DNA of 64,000 bases from Gordionus sp. m RMFG-2023 (lineage: Eukaryota > Nematomorpha > Gordioida > Chordodea > Parachordodidae). The stretch is from assembly GCF_954871325.1 (NCBI RefSeq), contig NC_088776.1:20708052-20772051 (forward strand), written 5' to 3'. A model generated the notes under the pieces. That model was not told where the DNA came from. It made no database searches and saw nothing but the letters and a program-made list of their open reading frames with translations. A program made the translations under genes and the position numbers. Of this stretch, positions 47,537 through 59,307 are shown one piece after another (the stretch's first letter is position 1; each line of letters starts with the position of its first letter).

Positions 47537-48383
47537 CAGGGATCCAAACCGAACCTGAACCGAATCATTAAATTGCGAAAAACCGGTATTTTTATCAAAC
47601 CCAAACCGAACCTAAACCTCTAGCCGAACCTGAACCGAACCGCTAAAATGCCTCTGAACCGGTTCGAGTCTCATAATTTTATGCTTATAAAATAATGTGT
47701 AAGTTATTACTATTAGTATATTGCAAAAATTTTAATTCTATTCAAATTGTTTTAAAAATTATTATCAATAACATTTGATTGATAAACGTCAGTCATAATT
47801 TTTATAAACTTTAGTATATTGCCATTTTACAACATTTTTTAAATATTTTAAGCTTATAAATTATAATGCCTAGAAAAAAATTAAATCTAATATATAAATT
47901 ATTTACATATAGTATTATAAATGACACATCAAATGTGATATCATACTGGCAATGCCAGCTACCCAAGTTAGTGTGGAAAGATGTTTTTCAACAATTAAAT
48001 TTATATTATTTCCTTATAGATGTAATTTGAGTGAGGCGAATTTTGAAAATATATTAATTGTGCGGCTTAATAAAAAAATTTTAAATAATTGTTCATATTA
48101 AAATTATTTATTGATATATTTATTTGTTATATTTATAAATTAAATATTATTTTATAATGTGCAATTAATAAAAAAGAAGGTTTTTATTTTAATTATGAAA
48201 TAAAAAAAGAATTTCCTTATACATAATCCTAAAGAAGGTTTGAATACAAAAGTGTTCAAATCGGGTTTTAGAGGTTCGAACCGAACCAATATTTTTATTT
48301 TTTGCGAACCGAACCTGAACCTTGAACCGTTATTTTTATCCGAACCTGAACCGAACCGATATTCGTTTCGGTTTGGATCCCTG
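47537..48383. mobile_element. hAT element, 847 bp, with intact ends and transposase tail
   Basis: The ends CAGGGATCCAAACCGAA are identical in inverted orientation. They are bounded by a perfect 8-bp duplication CCAAATAC (47529-47536 and 48384-48391). Next to both ends are clusters of CCGAACC/TGAACCG motifs, likely transposase-binding repeats. Inside, only the C-terminal part of a hAT transposase remains, so it is an internally deleted, non-autonomous copy. Confidence 0.93.
47952..48101 (+). pseudogene. hAT transposase dimerisation-domain fragment
   Basis: The reading frame gives MPATQVSVERCFSTIKFILF and NLSEANFENILIVRLNKKIL before TAA. The VERxFS motif and the spacing to the following Leu-rich helix are those of the C-terminal dimerisation domain of hAT transposases. 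The catalytic core is absent; this is what remains after internal deletion of the element. Confidence 0.8.
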
Positions 48384-48391
48384 CCAAATAC

Positions 48392-49592
48392 TTAAAATAA
48401 ACCAAAATAGGTTGTCCTCGATCAAATATTTTTTAGACTATACTAAAAAGCAATTGAGTATCCAAATTAAGCCGACATAGGACATTTCCCAAAGGTTTTT
48501 TATATGCTCACAAAGGTAATTTTAGAGAAAAAATTTATGGGCACCCAAAATAGGGTGGAGAAATGCATATCATCAGCATAAATCTTAAATGATTATAACA
48601 TAATAACTACTTAAAAGACGAGATATTGTGATTTTATAAATTGACGCGATCTGCCATTAATATGAATAGTCAATAAAGGGTATCCTTAAACATTTTTTTA
48701 TTATTAAATTATTAATGATAAAGTTTAATAATGTGGAACTTGAGGGGAGGAGGGGATTATGATACAAAATCATCTTGAAATTAAATGGGGTAAGAAAGGG
48801 GATAAAGGGTAAAAGAAGATCCTGGTGGGGAAGAATTATTACTAGCAGGTAACTGTGATAGGTATACAGAAAGTGTTATGCAAATAATTTATTATATATT
48901 TTATTTTATTTAATTTTTATAATTTTATTATATTCCTTCGTGCTATCTTAAATTCGGTTGTCTTCCTATTAATTTTTTATTTTCGATTCCATATAACTTC
49001 TCCCAAAAGAAATATAGATAAATATGTAAGTGGGGAATTATTAGAACAGATAAAAGGCTTAGCCATATTAGAAGGTGTCATTCAAATACGGAAATAGGAA
49101 AGATTAGAAATGTCCACAAAAATAATAAAGTTTATACTATCGTTTTAAATAACACTCATCCATTCTTAAAATATATTATATATAAGATGTTTTACCAAAA
49201 TAGTTTTAAAAATGGCAACAATTATTTGATAGGGAAGATAAGAAAGCTTAAGCTTATTCTATGAATATTTTTATGAGAATGGCCAAATACCCCCCAAATG
49301 AGCCATAGAGTCAGTTAAAAATTAGAAGAATTGCAGCTAATGTAGGGACTAAAAAATACCCAACCTCATCTCTCAAAAAAAGAATTTTAATTTTAAAATT
49401 ATAAATATAATTTGGGCACAGTTGGTACCAAGATTTTGGCCCAACTTAGACAGTTACCCAATTTTTCGAACTTTTTACTTTGTAATTAATAGATAGTATT
49501 TAACAGAAAAAAAATTGATTGGGACTGAAAAATTTGATTAAATTAGGGAGTTTCCCGAATTATCAAGAGATAAAATTAGACATGTTTTACTG
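48392..49592. other. A+T-rich spacer
   Basis: No gene, inverted-end element or tandem repeat was recognised here. Confidence 0.5.
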
Positions 49593-49600
49593 TATTTAAC

Positions 49601-50077
49601 CAGAATTGCTAAAGTAGGGCACTACAAGTTATCTTGTTATTTTTTTGGTAGCCATAGCTAATAGCGCACTATTTTTGGCATTGAGTTACATGTTATTTTT
49701 TTAAAAAAATATATAAATGAAGTGGAAGTTACATAAGAAGAAAATGGAATTTATGAAAACTTTAATAAGTTTCTAAAAAGTATTTTAAAAATGTATGAAA
49801 AATCAAAATCGGGATATAAATTTCATGTTTAAATTGTAAAAAAGTACTTTATATAAATTCTATTTAATAAACTTTTAAAAATATTTATAAAATGTATGAT
49901 TCATTTCATATACACAAATAAAATTCATTATAAAAAAAGATATATTAGTAATTATTTTGAAGGAGCTGTATCTAATAGGGCGCCACTTGGGTTTGATAGG
50001 TTAAAATAGCGGTAGAGCTCCCTTTTTGACAAATAGCGGTAGCGCACTTTTTTTAAAAATAACGTTTAACAACACTG
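49601..50077. mobile_element. hAT MITE, 477 bp
   Basis: The left end is CAGAATTGCTAAAGTAGGGC and the inverted right end is CAGTGTTGTTAAACGTTATT, continuing to GTGCGCTACCGC. The flanking 8-mers TATTTAAC (49593-49600) and TAGTTAAC (50078-50085) agree at 7 of 8. AGCGGTAG(A/C)GC motifs repeat near the right end. There is no coding content. Another copy lies at 20984-21244. Confidence 0.8.
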
Positions 50078-50120
50078 TAGTTAACTAGCATGCCGATTTA
50101 TTTATATCTATTACGTATAG

Positions 50121-50354
50121 CTAAAGTAATCTTGCATTCACAGTTAGTGAATTTGCAGCAAAGTATACAAAAATAAATGTAAAATTATTATATTTATAAC
50201 GTATCTTGGATACTTCGTCGTAAATTCGTGCTAACTGATGCATGGCAACGCTTGAAGGAAAATTAACCAAACTCCTTAGCCCATGCCTAATTAGTTTTAG
50301 ACGAATTTTAGTGTAAGTCATTTTTAAGTCAGCTAAAATTAGCCGATTACGCAA
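50121..50354 (-). other. Unassigned minus-strand reading frame, possible exon
   Basis: The frame reads RLKLIRHGLRSLVNFPSSVA followed by MHQLARIYDEVSKI. It is less A+T-rich and more protein-like than the surrounding noise, and stays open upstream toward RNRLILADLKMTYTK. No family was recognised and no convincing splice partner was found. It lies between a hAT MITE (ending 50077) and a hAT-like end CAGTGGGGTTGCAAC at 50382, so transposon origin is equally possible. Confidence 0.15.
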
Positions 50355-50634
50355 AATTAAATTCTTGGTACGGAATGCGAACAGTGGGGTTGCAACTTTT
50401 TTTGAGGTTTTTCCGGAATATTTTTCGGGGCTACCATGATTAACAAATTAATATATTTAAATGATTTTTTAATTATATTAAACCCAATTTACTAATAAAT
50501 AAAACTTTATTGCAACAAGTTTGAAATTAAATAAACTGATTGCACTTGACTATTATATTTCCATCAAATCAAGATTTTGAGATGTCTTAGTTTAAATTCC
50601 TTAATCTCAGCTGTTTAGTGTTGTTAAAAAGCCA

Positions 50635-50789
50635 GATTTTAAACGGCCCATTAAGATTATAGCTAAAATAATATTATGTTAGCCTCGAGATTTGGTAGAG
50701 GTCTAAGCCTTTCTACCACCTATGTGCAAAATATCCAGTTTTATATAATACTATTTTGCCTAAAAATCTTAATCAGGCCGTTTTTTTAA
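50635..50789. repeat. Short foldback MITE
   Basis: AAACGGCCCATTAAGATTAT at the left end is the inverted partner of ATCTTAATCAGGCCGTTT at the right. The inner bases also pair (GCTAAAATAATATTA with TACTATTTTGCC). The arms are about 40 bp and the loop about 75 bp. No coding sequence and no target duplication was resolved. Confidence 0.65.
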
Positions 50790-51163
50790 ATCCTTTTTTA
50801 ATACTAAGGTTGTGATATTAAAGTACTAAGGTGTTTTTATTAATTAAATTTGAAACGCTATCTTCCATAGTTGTTGGTCATCACCATCACATGAGAATTA
50901 AAAGATAACCTGTGATAAAATTATAAAAATATGATTTTACTTATGTAATCAATTCAAGCCTTTTTAGATCATTTTAATTTATCGATATCTTTATGTACAT
51001 TTGAAAATAAAGTATTAAATCTTATTCATTGGAAAATTTGTTTATTATACTGTTCTTTGATAATTTTATTTTAATATTAATAGTCTGTTGATGAAGTTTT
51101 TGTATACTAAAAAACTATCATATTTCGGGATAAAAAGATAAAGGTTATATTTAGTATAGTATA

Positions 51164-51706
51164 CAGCGTCTACATGACAGGATTTTCACTGGATGCAAAC
51201 CCCCTTCGAAAACCTTTACCTACCCCCCTAAAAAATCACGCCACCTTCGGCGGCGATATTTCCCCATTATTATTTTCACCTTTTTAATTATAATGATACT
51301 CTTTTCAGAGAATTTATAAAGGATAACTTAAATTAATCTATCTCTACTACCAACTATCGATATTTTGTTAATATAAAGGATTTATTTTTTAGATAATAAA
51401 TTCAATTAAATCCTCCATTATTTACAATGAATTCATTATTATAACTTTATGAGCTTGCTGAAATATCTAAACGCAGAAAGTTTTATTTGGAAAACAATGT
51501 GTATGATTGTTTGCAATATATAGATTTGGTCGATGAATTGTATTATAATAGTTCTATAATAAAAATTTTTACAGCAATAAATTTTGTAATATTTTATCTC
51601 AAAATTCAATAGATAACCCCCCAAAAAATTTATCCTACTCCCATTAAAGCTGCCTACCCCCTCCAAAAAATATGATGCAAACTGTTCCTAGCTCATGTAG
51701 ACGCTG
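51164..51706. mobile_element. hAT MITE with perfect 14-bp ends, 543 bp
   Basis: CAGCGTCTACATGA is present at the left end and, inverted, at the right end. Just inside both are GATGCAAAC and its complement and C-rich patches (ACCCCCTT, CTACCCCCTCC). Flanking 8-mers agree poorly (4 of 8). No transposase was seen. It lies about 300 bp upstream of the FAM210 gene. Confidence 0.75.
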
Positions 51707-52020
51707 GATTTATATATTCATTCATTACTGAATTTTTACTAAAAAATATTAATTTTTTAAAGGCTTAGAAACCATATGACGGGGTAAATTGGTTTTTCAA
51801 AATTCAACAATTCTCATTGTAAAACACTTTCGAAATATAAATCTACTAGTTTTTCTTAAAAATATTTTCTTAAATCTTTTCCTTTACAATAATAAAAAAT
51901 GACAATAGAAAATAATATAAATGCCATTCTAACATGTAACGATTTATTTCTATCTATCGTTAGCTATCAAATTTAACCATCTGATTTTGGCAAGATCCCC
52001 CAAAATAAGCATATTTTGGA

Positions 52021-52822
52021 ATGATATTGTATGGAAGATTGAGTTTTATTATTATTCGAACTCGAAGCATGTACATTTTTTTAATTATAACAATATTTTT
52101 TTTAATTTTAGAATTAATTATCTCAAATTACACATCAAAATTTTCATTTGATCAAGCTCTCACTTGTTCACCTTTAAATGCTAGGTATTCAAATTATAAA
52201 TGCTTTCATAGCATTTTACCACGATATCCTTCATTAATTCTTTATGATACGACATTTAAAAAGAATAATAATTCAAAAAATGAATTAATATCTCTGAAGC
52301 CTAGAGAACCTGAAATTCCCAATGAAAATGATAAAAATTTACCCTTATGGCAACGTTTCAAAATCATGATGAAAAAATACTGGTATGTTTTAATACCAGT
52401 ACATGCAATAACTACTGCTTTTTGGTTAACTTCATTTTGGTATGCAGCCAAATGGTCAGTCATTCAAATGGTTATAAATTAATTATTTTTAATAGTGGGC
52501 TTGATATTATTCCCTTACTAGAAAAGTTATCTATTCCAGAAAAATATATTGACCCTATAAAGAAAAGTGGTGCCACAAATATTGCTATAGCTTTTGCATT
52601 ATGTAAAATAATTAGTCCTATAAGGTATCTGGTTACTCTTGGAGGTAAAATTGCTTAAATTAATTATTTTTATTATTAATTATAGTATCAACATTTTCAA
52701 TAAATTATTTGAGAAAATTTGGTTATATAAAACCTATACCTTCTAGCCAGCAAATTAAAAGGATTGTGAGAAATTTAAGAGAAGAAAGAATTAAAAAAAG
52801 AAAAAATATAAAAAAAAATTGA
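52021..52822 (+). CDS. FAM210-like: FAM210 (DUF1279) mitochondrial membrane protein, 3 exons, about 239 aa
   Basis: Exons are 52021-52454, 52496-52644 and 52686-52822. Both introns are GT-AG and exactly 41 bp, and the spliced frame is open to TGA at 52820-52822. The DUF1279 domain runs from LWQRFKIMMKKYWYVLIPVH through the membrane segment ITTAFWLTSFWYAAK, then GLDIIPLLEKL, ATNIAIAFALCKIISPIRY and LVTLG, with a basic tail (REERIKKRKN). FAM210A/B proteins are integral mitochondrial membrane proteins. FAM210A is linked to mitochondrial translation. The N-terminus is less certain. ATG at 52021 or 52069 both lead into a hydrophobic stretch, and a strong-looking acceptor (TTTTAATTTTAG, ending 52111) hints that part of this stretch may be intron. 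Family assignment is confident from domain order. The exact paralogue (A or B) is not resolved. Confidence 0.85.
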
Positions 52823-54135
52823 TTGATATATTATTTAAATAAAATAAAAGTTATTATATAATATAATAGGAAATAATCACAATAGAATATATTTTAGTTT
52901 ATATTTAATTATATAAATTTTAAAAAAAATTAAGCAATCCAAAATTTATATTATGATTATTAACTATAATATTTAAATGACTATAACATGGAAAATGTGC
53001 AGCAAATTATATCTTTTTTTAATTATACCTGGAAATGAATGATTTTAAACTGTTGTGTACTGACTCCACAAATTCTCAAGAGTTATTGCCAGGGCTGTGT
53101 TGAAATTTTTTTTAGTATCCCTTTTTAAAAAATAGGGGCACGGCATACCCCTTTTTAAAAACTTTTAAACAAATTTTTATAGTATTTTAGCATAATATCA
53201 ATATTTTTTATTATAAAATATTTTATAAACAAAACTTGTAATATATTAATAGAATTATACATTTCTAATTCCAAAAACTAATCCTCCCTATTTTAATTGG
53301 AGCTTAAAAACAGATGATCCAACAATTGAAATAGAAAACTCTTGTATCCAAATCAATTCATTACCATCTTAATGAATATGCAAAATGGGTTAATGGGTGC
53401 TAATTCCAATAAAATATATTAAATTATACAGTGTTATTTATTTAATGACCTTATCTGTGGAATATTTAGAAAAAGAGAACTAGCCACCAGACACTCACAT
53501 TCATTATGGGGGAGTGTAAATTAAATTACTTTCTTTCAGACTAAATCTCAATGTGGTTCTTGTAATAAATGGTTTCAGGGAATATATTGATGATAATAAT
53601 GCAATTATTAAATGCCTTTATGAATTGAAAGAGATACAAAATTGTATTAACACAATTTTACGTAGTACTGCCAAATGAACACTTCGTTTACCTTATGAAT
53701 ATCATTATTAACCAATGCATATACATCAAGCCCATGAAAAAATGTAAAAGACCATGTTACGCCATGATGAAAATAATTTAAATATAAAACAAAACATAGG
53801 TAACTCTTTTGCAAGCAGACTAAATTTTTAATTTCTCTAATATTAAAGAGTTATTTATAAAATATAACACGTTACCATTCTTTCCAATGCACCCATTAAA
53901 CCATTATCCAGAGTAGTTAAAATCTCTTTGATAAAAGCTTTGAAAATATTTTATTGTTAAAATCAAATAATATTGTGTTTTAATCAAAGTGTCTAACCTT
54001 TTGATATATCAATTCAGTTATGGTTCCAAAAAAAATTATAATTTTCTACAGGTTTCAATTTGGTTAAGGTTCAAGAACCTTCAATTAAGATTTATAAAGG
54101 TTCAGTAATGATTATTTTTTATAAAGAGAAGAAAG
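52823..54135. other. Spacer downstream of FAM210
   Basis: FAM210 poly(A) signals of the AATAAA type occur about 52836-52845. CAGGGCTGTGTTGAAAT near 53093 resembles a hAT end, without a partner. No further exon was found. Confidence 0.4.
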
Positions 54136-54338
54136 TTGAGATCTGCAAAGCCCGACCCAACAATCAAAATGAATATTACATTTTTTTATATTTAAAATTC
54201 GGGTCGGGCCAGGCGGACAAATAATTTTTATTTTGAATCAAACTTTTTGAGACCAATTAAAAAATTTCGATCGGACCGGGCAGGACAAATTTTTTAGACT
54301 AAATCAGGTTTGAAGATTAGACCCGATGCAAATAACTA
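54136..54338. mobile_element. hAT MITE, same TAGTGATCTGC family, 203 bp
   Basis: The left end is TTGAGATCTGCAAAGCCCGA and the inverted right end is TAGTTATTTGCATCGGGTCT. The flanking 8-mers GAAGAAAG and GTAAAAAG agree at 6 of 8. Internal GGGTCGGGCC-type patches match the 33339-33685 copy. There is no coding content. Confidence 0.7.
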
Positions 54339-54751
54339 GTAAAAAGTGTCCAAATTTAGCTTTAATAAAGAATTTAAATCTTATTTTATGATAAATAGAA
54401 AGAACGTAACAGTTTTAAATCAACAAAATTTTATTGTCAATTTTTATTGTGTATAAAATTATCATTACGATGATTCGAATATCTAATATATCTTTGTCTA
54501 ATTTTATCTTTTGTGATATAATATTTCAAGCCCGGAAATTCTCTCGACCGATACTTATGTAGCTGGGAGAGAGATGGCTAATGGATAAAGTTCGAGCTGC
54601 TCTAATTTTCTTACTTCCCAATATGCATTTGAAGGAGGTCACAATGTTACCTATTAATCTCTCATTTTGTTCATGTTTTTACTTGTCATTTGCAATTAGC
54701 TGTGGTTTGAATAATTATTTTGGTTTAAAATAGTAGAAGGAAATGATCTAT

Positions 54752-55043
54752 TAGAGATTTGCAAATCACGGGTCTATTTTAAAAAAAATCATCGGGCCTA
54801 ATATTTTTTATAAAATTTCTGGTCGGGCTTAAATTCTTAAATATGATATTATTACATTCTGTCAAATAAATTGATATATTTTAAATTCTTGTAAGAAACA
54901 AAGCGTTAATATTTTTTATTAAATCCGGGCCTGATCGGACGGACAAATAAAAAAAATTCGTACGGAATCGAGTCGGACTGGGCAAATTTTCTTATAAAAA
55001 ATTTGGGTCTGGCTTGAAAAATTAGACTCAATGCTGATCACTA
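54752..55043. mobile_element. hAT MITE, same TAGTGATCTGC family, 292 bp
   Basis: The left end is TAGAGATTTGCAAATCACGG and the inverted right end is TAGTGATCAGCATTGAGTCT. The flanking 8-mers TGATCTAT and TTGTCTAT agree at 6 of 8. The interior carries the same GGTCGGGC/CGGACGG patches as its neighbour at 54136. No coding content. Confidence 0.75.
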
Positions 55044-55051
55044 TTGTCTAT

Positions 55052-56504
55052 ATAGCATATTTATAATGCGCTTCAATTAAATGCCAGGTTCTTATAAAAG
55101 TTTCCCAGCCGTTATTTCCGATATATAATAATATTTGATATCCAGACTCTAGATATAACATATATAGGCATTATCTCCCTTGATTTATCATAGTAAATTG
55201 ACAATTATTTTATTTTAAACATAATTTTGAGAGGAATAGAAAACCTAATTAATTGTTCCGACAGTTGGCGCTTTGTATATAATATATATATAGCGGTTTT
55301 TAAAGCTATTACATTTTTGTTGTATCCCATTTCATTTAAATAAATACCGGGATCAGTAATTTGTAGGGATAAATCATTACAAAATTCTTTTAATTCAAGT
55401 AGTATTTCTAGTATCGAAAGTGGTATTCAAAGTTTTCAGCAGTGGTTTTTTAAATTTAAGTTTAGTGAGAATAACCATTTGTTTTATTTCTTTTTCTTCT
55501 GCAGAGATCTGGTTATATTTATAAGATTCGATTCTTGAGATTTTCAATACAATCATTTATTAATAATAGAAAAAGGTCCACACTGGACATCGATTGCTTG
55601 ACTTGGGAAGGGCCCATTTTAAATAGGTGGAATATCGGATATAGTATCTGAAAACGAATTTGATAAACTTAAATTTTCATCAAATAATATTTTCATCCCA
55701 AATTCATATGTTACTCTTCATTATTAACACTTACAATTCAACATTTTGGTTTAATGGATTTACTAATTTTAGCATTAAAAATACTTATGTTGGGCAAAAT
55801 GGTTTATAAAATTTAATGGAAAATCATGAGTACGCAATGGCGCAAAAAAAGAACTTTTTTAGGTAGGAACTTATGAAAGGCATAGTTGACAAAAAACTAG
55901 AATCAATATCATCTACAATCACAAGCAGTCGTTAAATTAGAAGCAACAAAACTGTCATAAATCGCTTGCAATAAGTGGTTGATAGCAATAAATGGTCAAA
56001 ATGTTAATGGTATACTAGATATCGATGGATAAAGAAACAGTAGAATCGGTATCCATATGCATATTTGTAAAAAAAAACAATGGTTATTGGTGCACATGGT
56101 AAAAACACGAAGGAATTGTTAATGGTATAGTTATCATGGGAAGAAATAAATGGCAGAAAGATTGTTAATGGTAAGGCTGAAAGAAGCAAAAGACAATGAA
56201 TATCTGTAACATGGAATACAACTTATAAACTATCGTTGGATATACGAAAATAATCATTTTAATTATTAATTTTGTATATAATTGATAATATTTTAGTTTA
56301 TAAATTAATTATATAATAAAATCAATCTATTACCAGCTTCATCCAGTTAACCATTAATTTTCAAGATTAAATTTTTTTTTTTTATTTGACTCATTTTCTT
56401 AACCCTAGTATTTGGGAATCTTTAATGGTTTTTGGTGATTTTAATTTACCAGAGCACCCAAAATTTTTAAAAAATCGGATAATTTTTTGAATTATCTAAT
56501 TTAT
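55052..56504. other. A+T-rich spacer
   Basis: A GTTAATGGTA motif recurs at about 56003, 56117 and 56165, perhaps a worn minisatellite. No gene was recognised. Confidence 0.4.
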
Positions 56505-57220
56505 TGAATACTCTAACAGAAAGCCCGTCAAGAATGACTGAAGAATCAGAATTTTCTACTTTATTAAATGATGAAAAAATCAAAAAATTTCCTATGTTAT
56601 GAGGTAAGAAGAAATTTACTCTTGATCAGATAAATCAGAAATTTTTTATAAAATATGTTAATGAAATCTATATTTAGTACCTTCGACATGAATAAATAAT
56701 TGAAACATATTTATAAATAGAAAATAAGATATACAAAACCCTCATCTATCAAGATTAAAATTTTAGGTCATGAATTAAATATGAATTATAAAAATTTAGT
56801 CGAAAGTTTTATATATTGTGCAAATAGACAATTTTTTCAGATAATGAAAATCGATATATTGAAAACAGTATATTTATAGGTTTCAATTATTTGTTCAAGT
56901 TGAAGGTACTACTAAATATAGACTTCATTAACCTTTTATCTGATCAAAATAATGGTAAATTTGTTACTCACACCTCATAAGATAGGAAATTTTGGATTTT
57001 TCCAAATTAATTAGAGAAAATTCTATTTTATCTGTCATTTTTGACGGGCTTCTACAAGTATTATAAAAATAATAAATTAAATTCGGGTTTACCTTCCATC
57101 ATAAAAGTAAATTTATTATATAAAATAGGAAATTTCTGATTCTTCTCGAATAAAGGAGAAAATTGTCATTCACACGCCATTCTTAACGGGCTTTCTGCTC
57201 GTTTAAATATTATTTTAAAT
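56505..57220. repeat. Inverted repeat of about 190 bp with a third, direct copy
   Basis: The block 56510-56705 (AACAGAAAGCCCGTCAAGAA to the start of GACATGAATAAATAATTGAA) recurs inverted at 56879-57065 (TTTCAATTATTTGTTCAAGT to GTCATTTTTGACGGGCTTCT). A partial third copy at about 57098-57215 lies in the same orientation as the second and ends ATTCTTAACGGGCTTTCTGC. The arrangement suggests a foldback MITE beside a fragment of a sister copy. Confidence 0.75.
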
Positions 57221-58962
57221 CTAAAATAATATAATAAAACGACTTTATGAAAGAATAATAGATATTTTTATCGAATACTTGTTTCATTTAAAACCCTATT
57301 ATCTGAGCACAAGAGATCCCAAAGGTGCGAGATGGATTTTAATGGAGCAAAAAGACGAATAAAAAAATATATATATAGACGTTTATTCTTTAAGACTAGA
57401 CGGTTATGTTTCAATACTCATATTTGTAAATTAAAAAGAAAACAATAAAATTTATATTAAAAATTTTACCAAGTAGGCATCGGATATTTTCTAAAACTGA
57501 GAAAGATACAGGATTTTTAAGCATTAAGTAGGAATTTATTAAAGTCCAAATCGAATAGTCTCATGAATTTCTTTTCTGAAGTAAAATATATAGTACCTTT
57601 ATAAAAGAATATTTTTTAAGATTTTCTATATTCTTGTTTCTTTTCCCAATCCAATTTTTTAAAATCTATAAATTTATGGATAATTTATAAATTTTATGAG
57701 CATTATTTGGAATTAGTAATCGCCATTCATTGAAGGTTTATTTCTATTAAATTTTTTATAATTTATATAGGAAAATTTTTGCTGTTAAATTTAATAAGTC
57801 CTGATAAACGATATTATAACTATACATTCTATCATGATCCAAGAGCACGTTTAAAAAAAAATGCAGAGTAACATTTGCTCAAAAATAAAAAAATCTTCAA
57901 AGATTATATCTGAAAATTTTTTAAAATAAAGATTTTTTGAAAATGCTCAAACAGGATTTATGATCAAATTTTACCTATAATCCCAAATCATTTTTGTTTA
58001 AAGTCTTATTTAAAATAAATTTATTGTAATTTTTCCAAATCATTTATAAAAAATTTCTCATAAGTTAATCTTTTATGTATCAATTTAGTATTTTTAAACT
58101 GAAAAAAGTTTAGTTCAGTAGCACGATTTGTGATCAAATTTACCTATAAATCCAGTTTGTAAAAATTATTTCATTAACTAAATCATATGAAATATAATAT
58201 AAGTATACATATGATAACTCTGAAAAAAGTGTAGTTGTTAATTTTTATATAAAATATTTTATAAGCAAATCTTTTTTGATTTCTATGTATAAAAAATTTA
58301 TAATAGTAAAGAAGAATACAATTTGAAAATAAATAAAAACCTCCTTGCATCGATATAAGAAAAATTTGTTTTAAAGCAGAAATTTACTGGATAAAAATTA
58401 CTCATTTAATAAGAACCCATGAGGACATTATGTGTTAAGCAGCTATGACAAACGTTAATCGTATTTACATATGAGTCAATTCCATTTTTTCATAAAATGT
58501 AACTGACAACTTTTATTATTTAAGATCTTAAAAATGATCAACAAGTAAAATAATTCAAAAAAATCTTAATATACATTTTTTTAAAATAAGTATTTTAGTT
58601 CTTCGTAGGGATGTAAATTTCCCAGGAAACTATAATTGAGGGAAGTTTCCTTTAAAAAATTATTTAACATGTCAATATTGATTTTTTCATGTTTTACTAA
58701 AAATATAGACTGTTAATATAATATTTAAGCAAGATATAATTTCAATTATTTTTTTCATTTGAAGTAAAGACGATTTCAGATTTCTAAAATCTAGGAATTT
58801 GTCTCGCAACATATAAATCTATCCAGAAAATAACATCTAATCCTCTTTTTTTCTTTAAAATTAAATCTTGAATATTTTGGACCAAATATATCAAATGTAT
58901 GTCACAGCAACAAAAATTATTGCCGTGTTTTTTAATATATTGTTTGATCTTAATTTCTTTCC

Positions 58963-59215
58963 ATAAGAGATCTTACTGATGCTTGAGGAACGTCAGATAA
59001 ATTTTGTCCACCTTCATTACCTCTATTTGGTAGAAATGACTATAAAATTGTATAGCTGTGCAAGATCATTTAAAAAACTTAATTTTCAAGAAGATTAATA
59101 TTGATTATTCAATATTTTGATTTCTTATCAGACTATTAATTATCAAACAAAACTATACTTTCTAACGATTTGGGCCAGGGAACTTTACCTATTTTTATCT
59201 TTAAATAGTTGTTTT
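58963..59215 (-). other. Candidate minus-strand exon pair of unknown identity
   Basis: On the minus strand, KIGKVPWPKSLE is followed by a possible GTATAG donor. About 110 bp on, after CAATTTTATAG, the frame SFLPNRGNEGGQNLSDVPQA SVRSLMERN is open to TAA. The codon use is less A+T-rich than nearby DNA. No family was recognised. It may be a gene end or a decayed element. Confidence 0.18.
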
Positions 59216-59307
59216 TCTTAAAATGTGTAAAAGAATGTTAAATTTTACATATTTTATAATACTTTGGGCTTTTGCTATTAAAATTTAAATTGGCAACATT
59301 TATTTGC

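Noticed and set aside
47226-48413. Inverted CCTATTTTGGTTT arms around the hAT at 47537
   Set aside because: The match is about 20-25 bp and does not extend, so a second enclosing element is not established.
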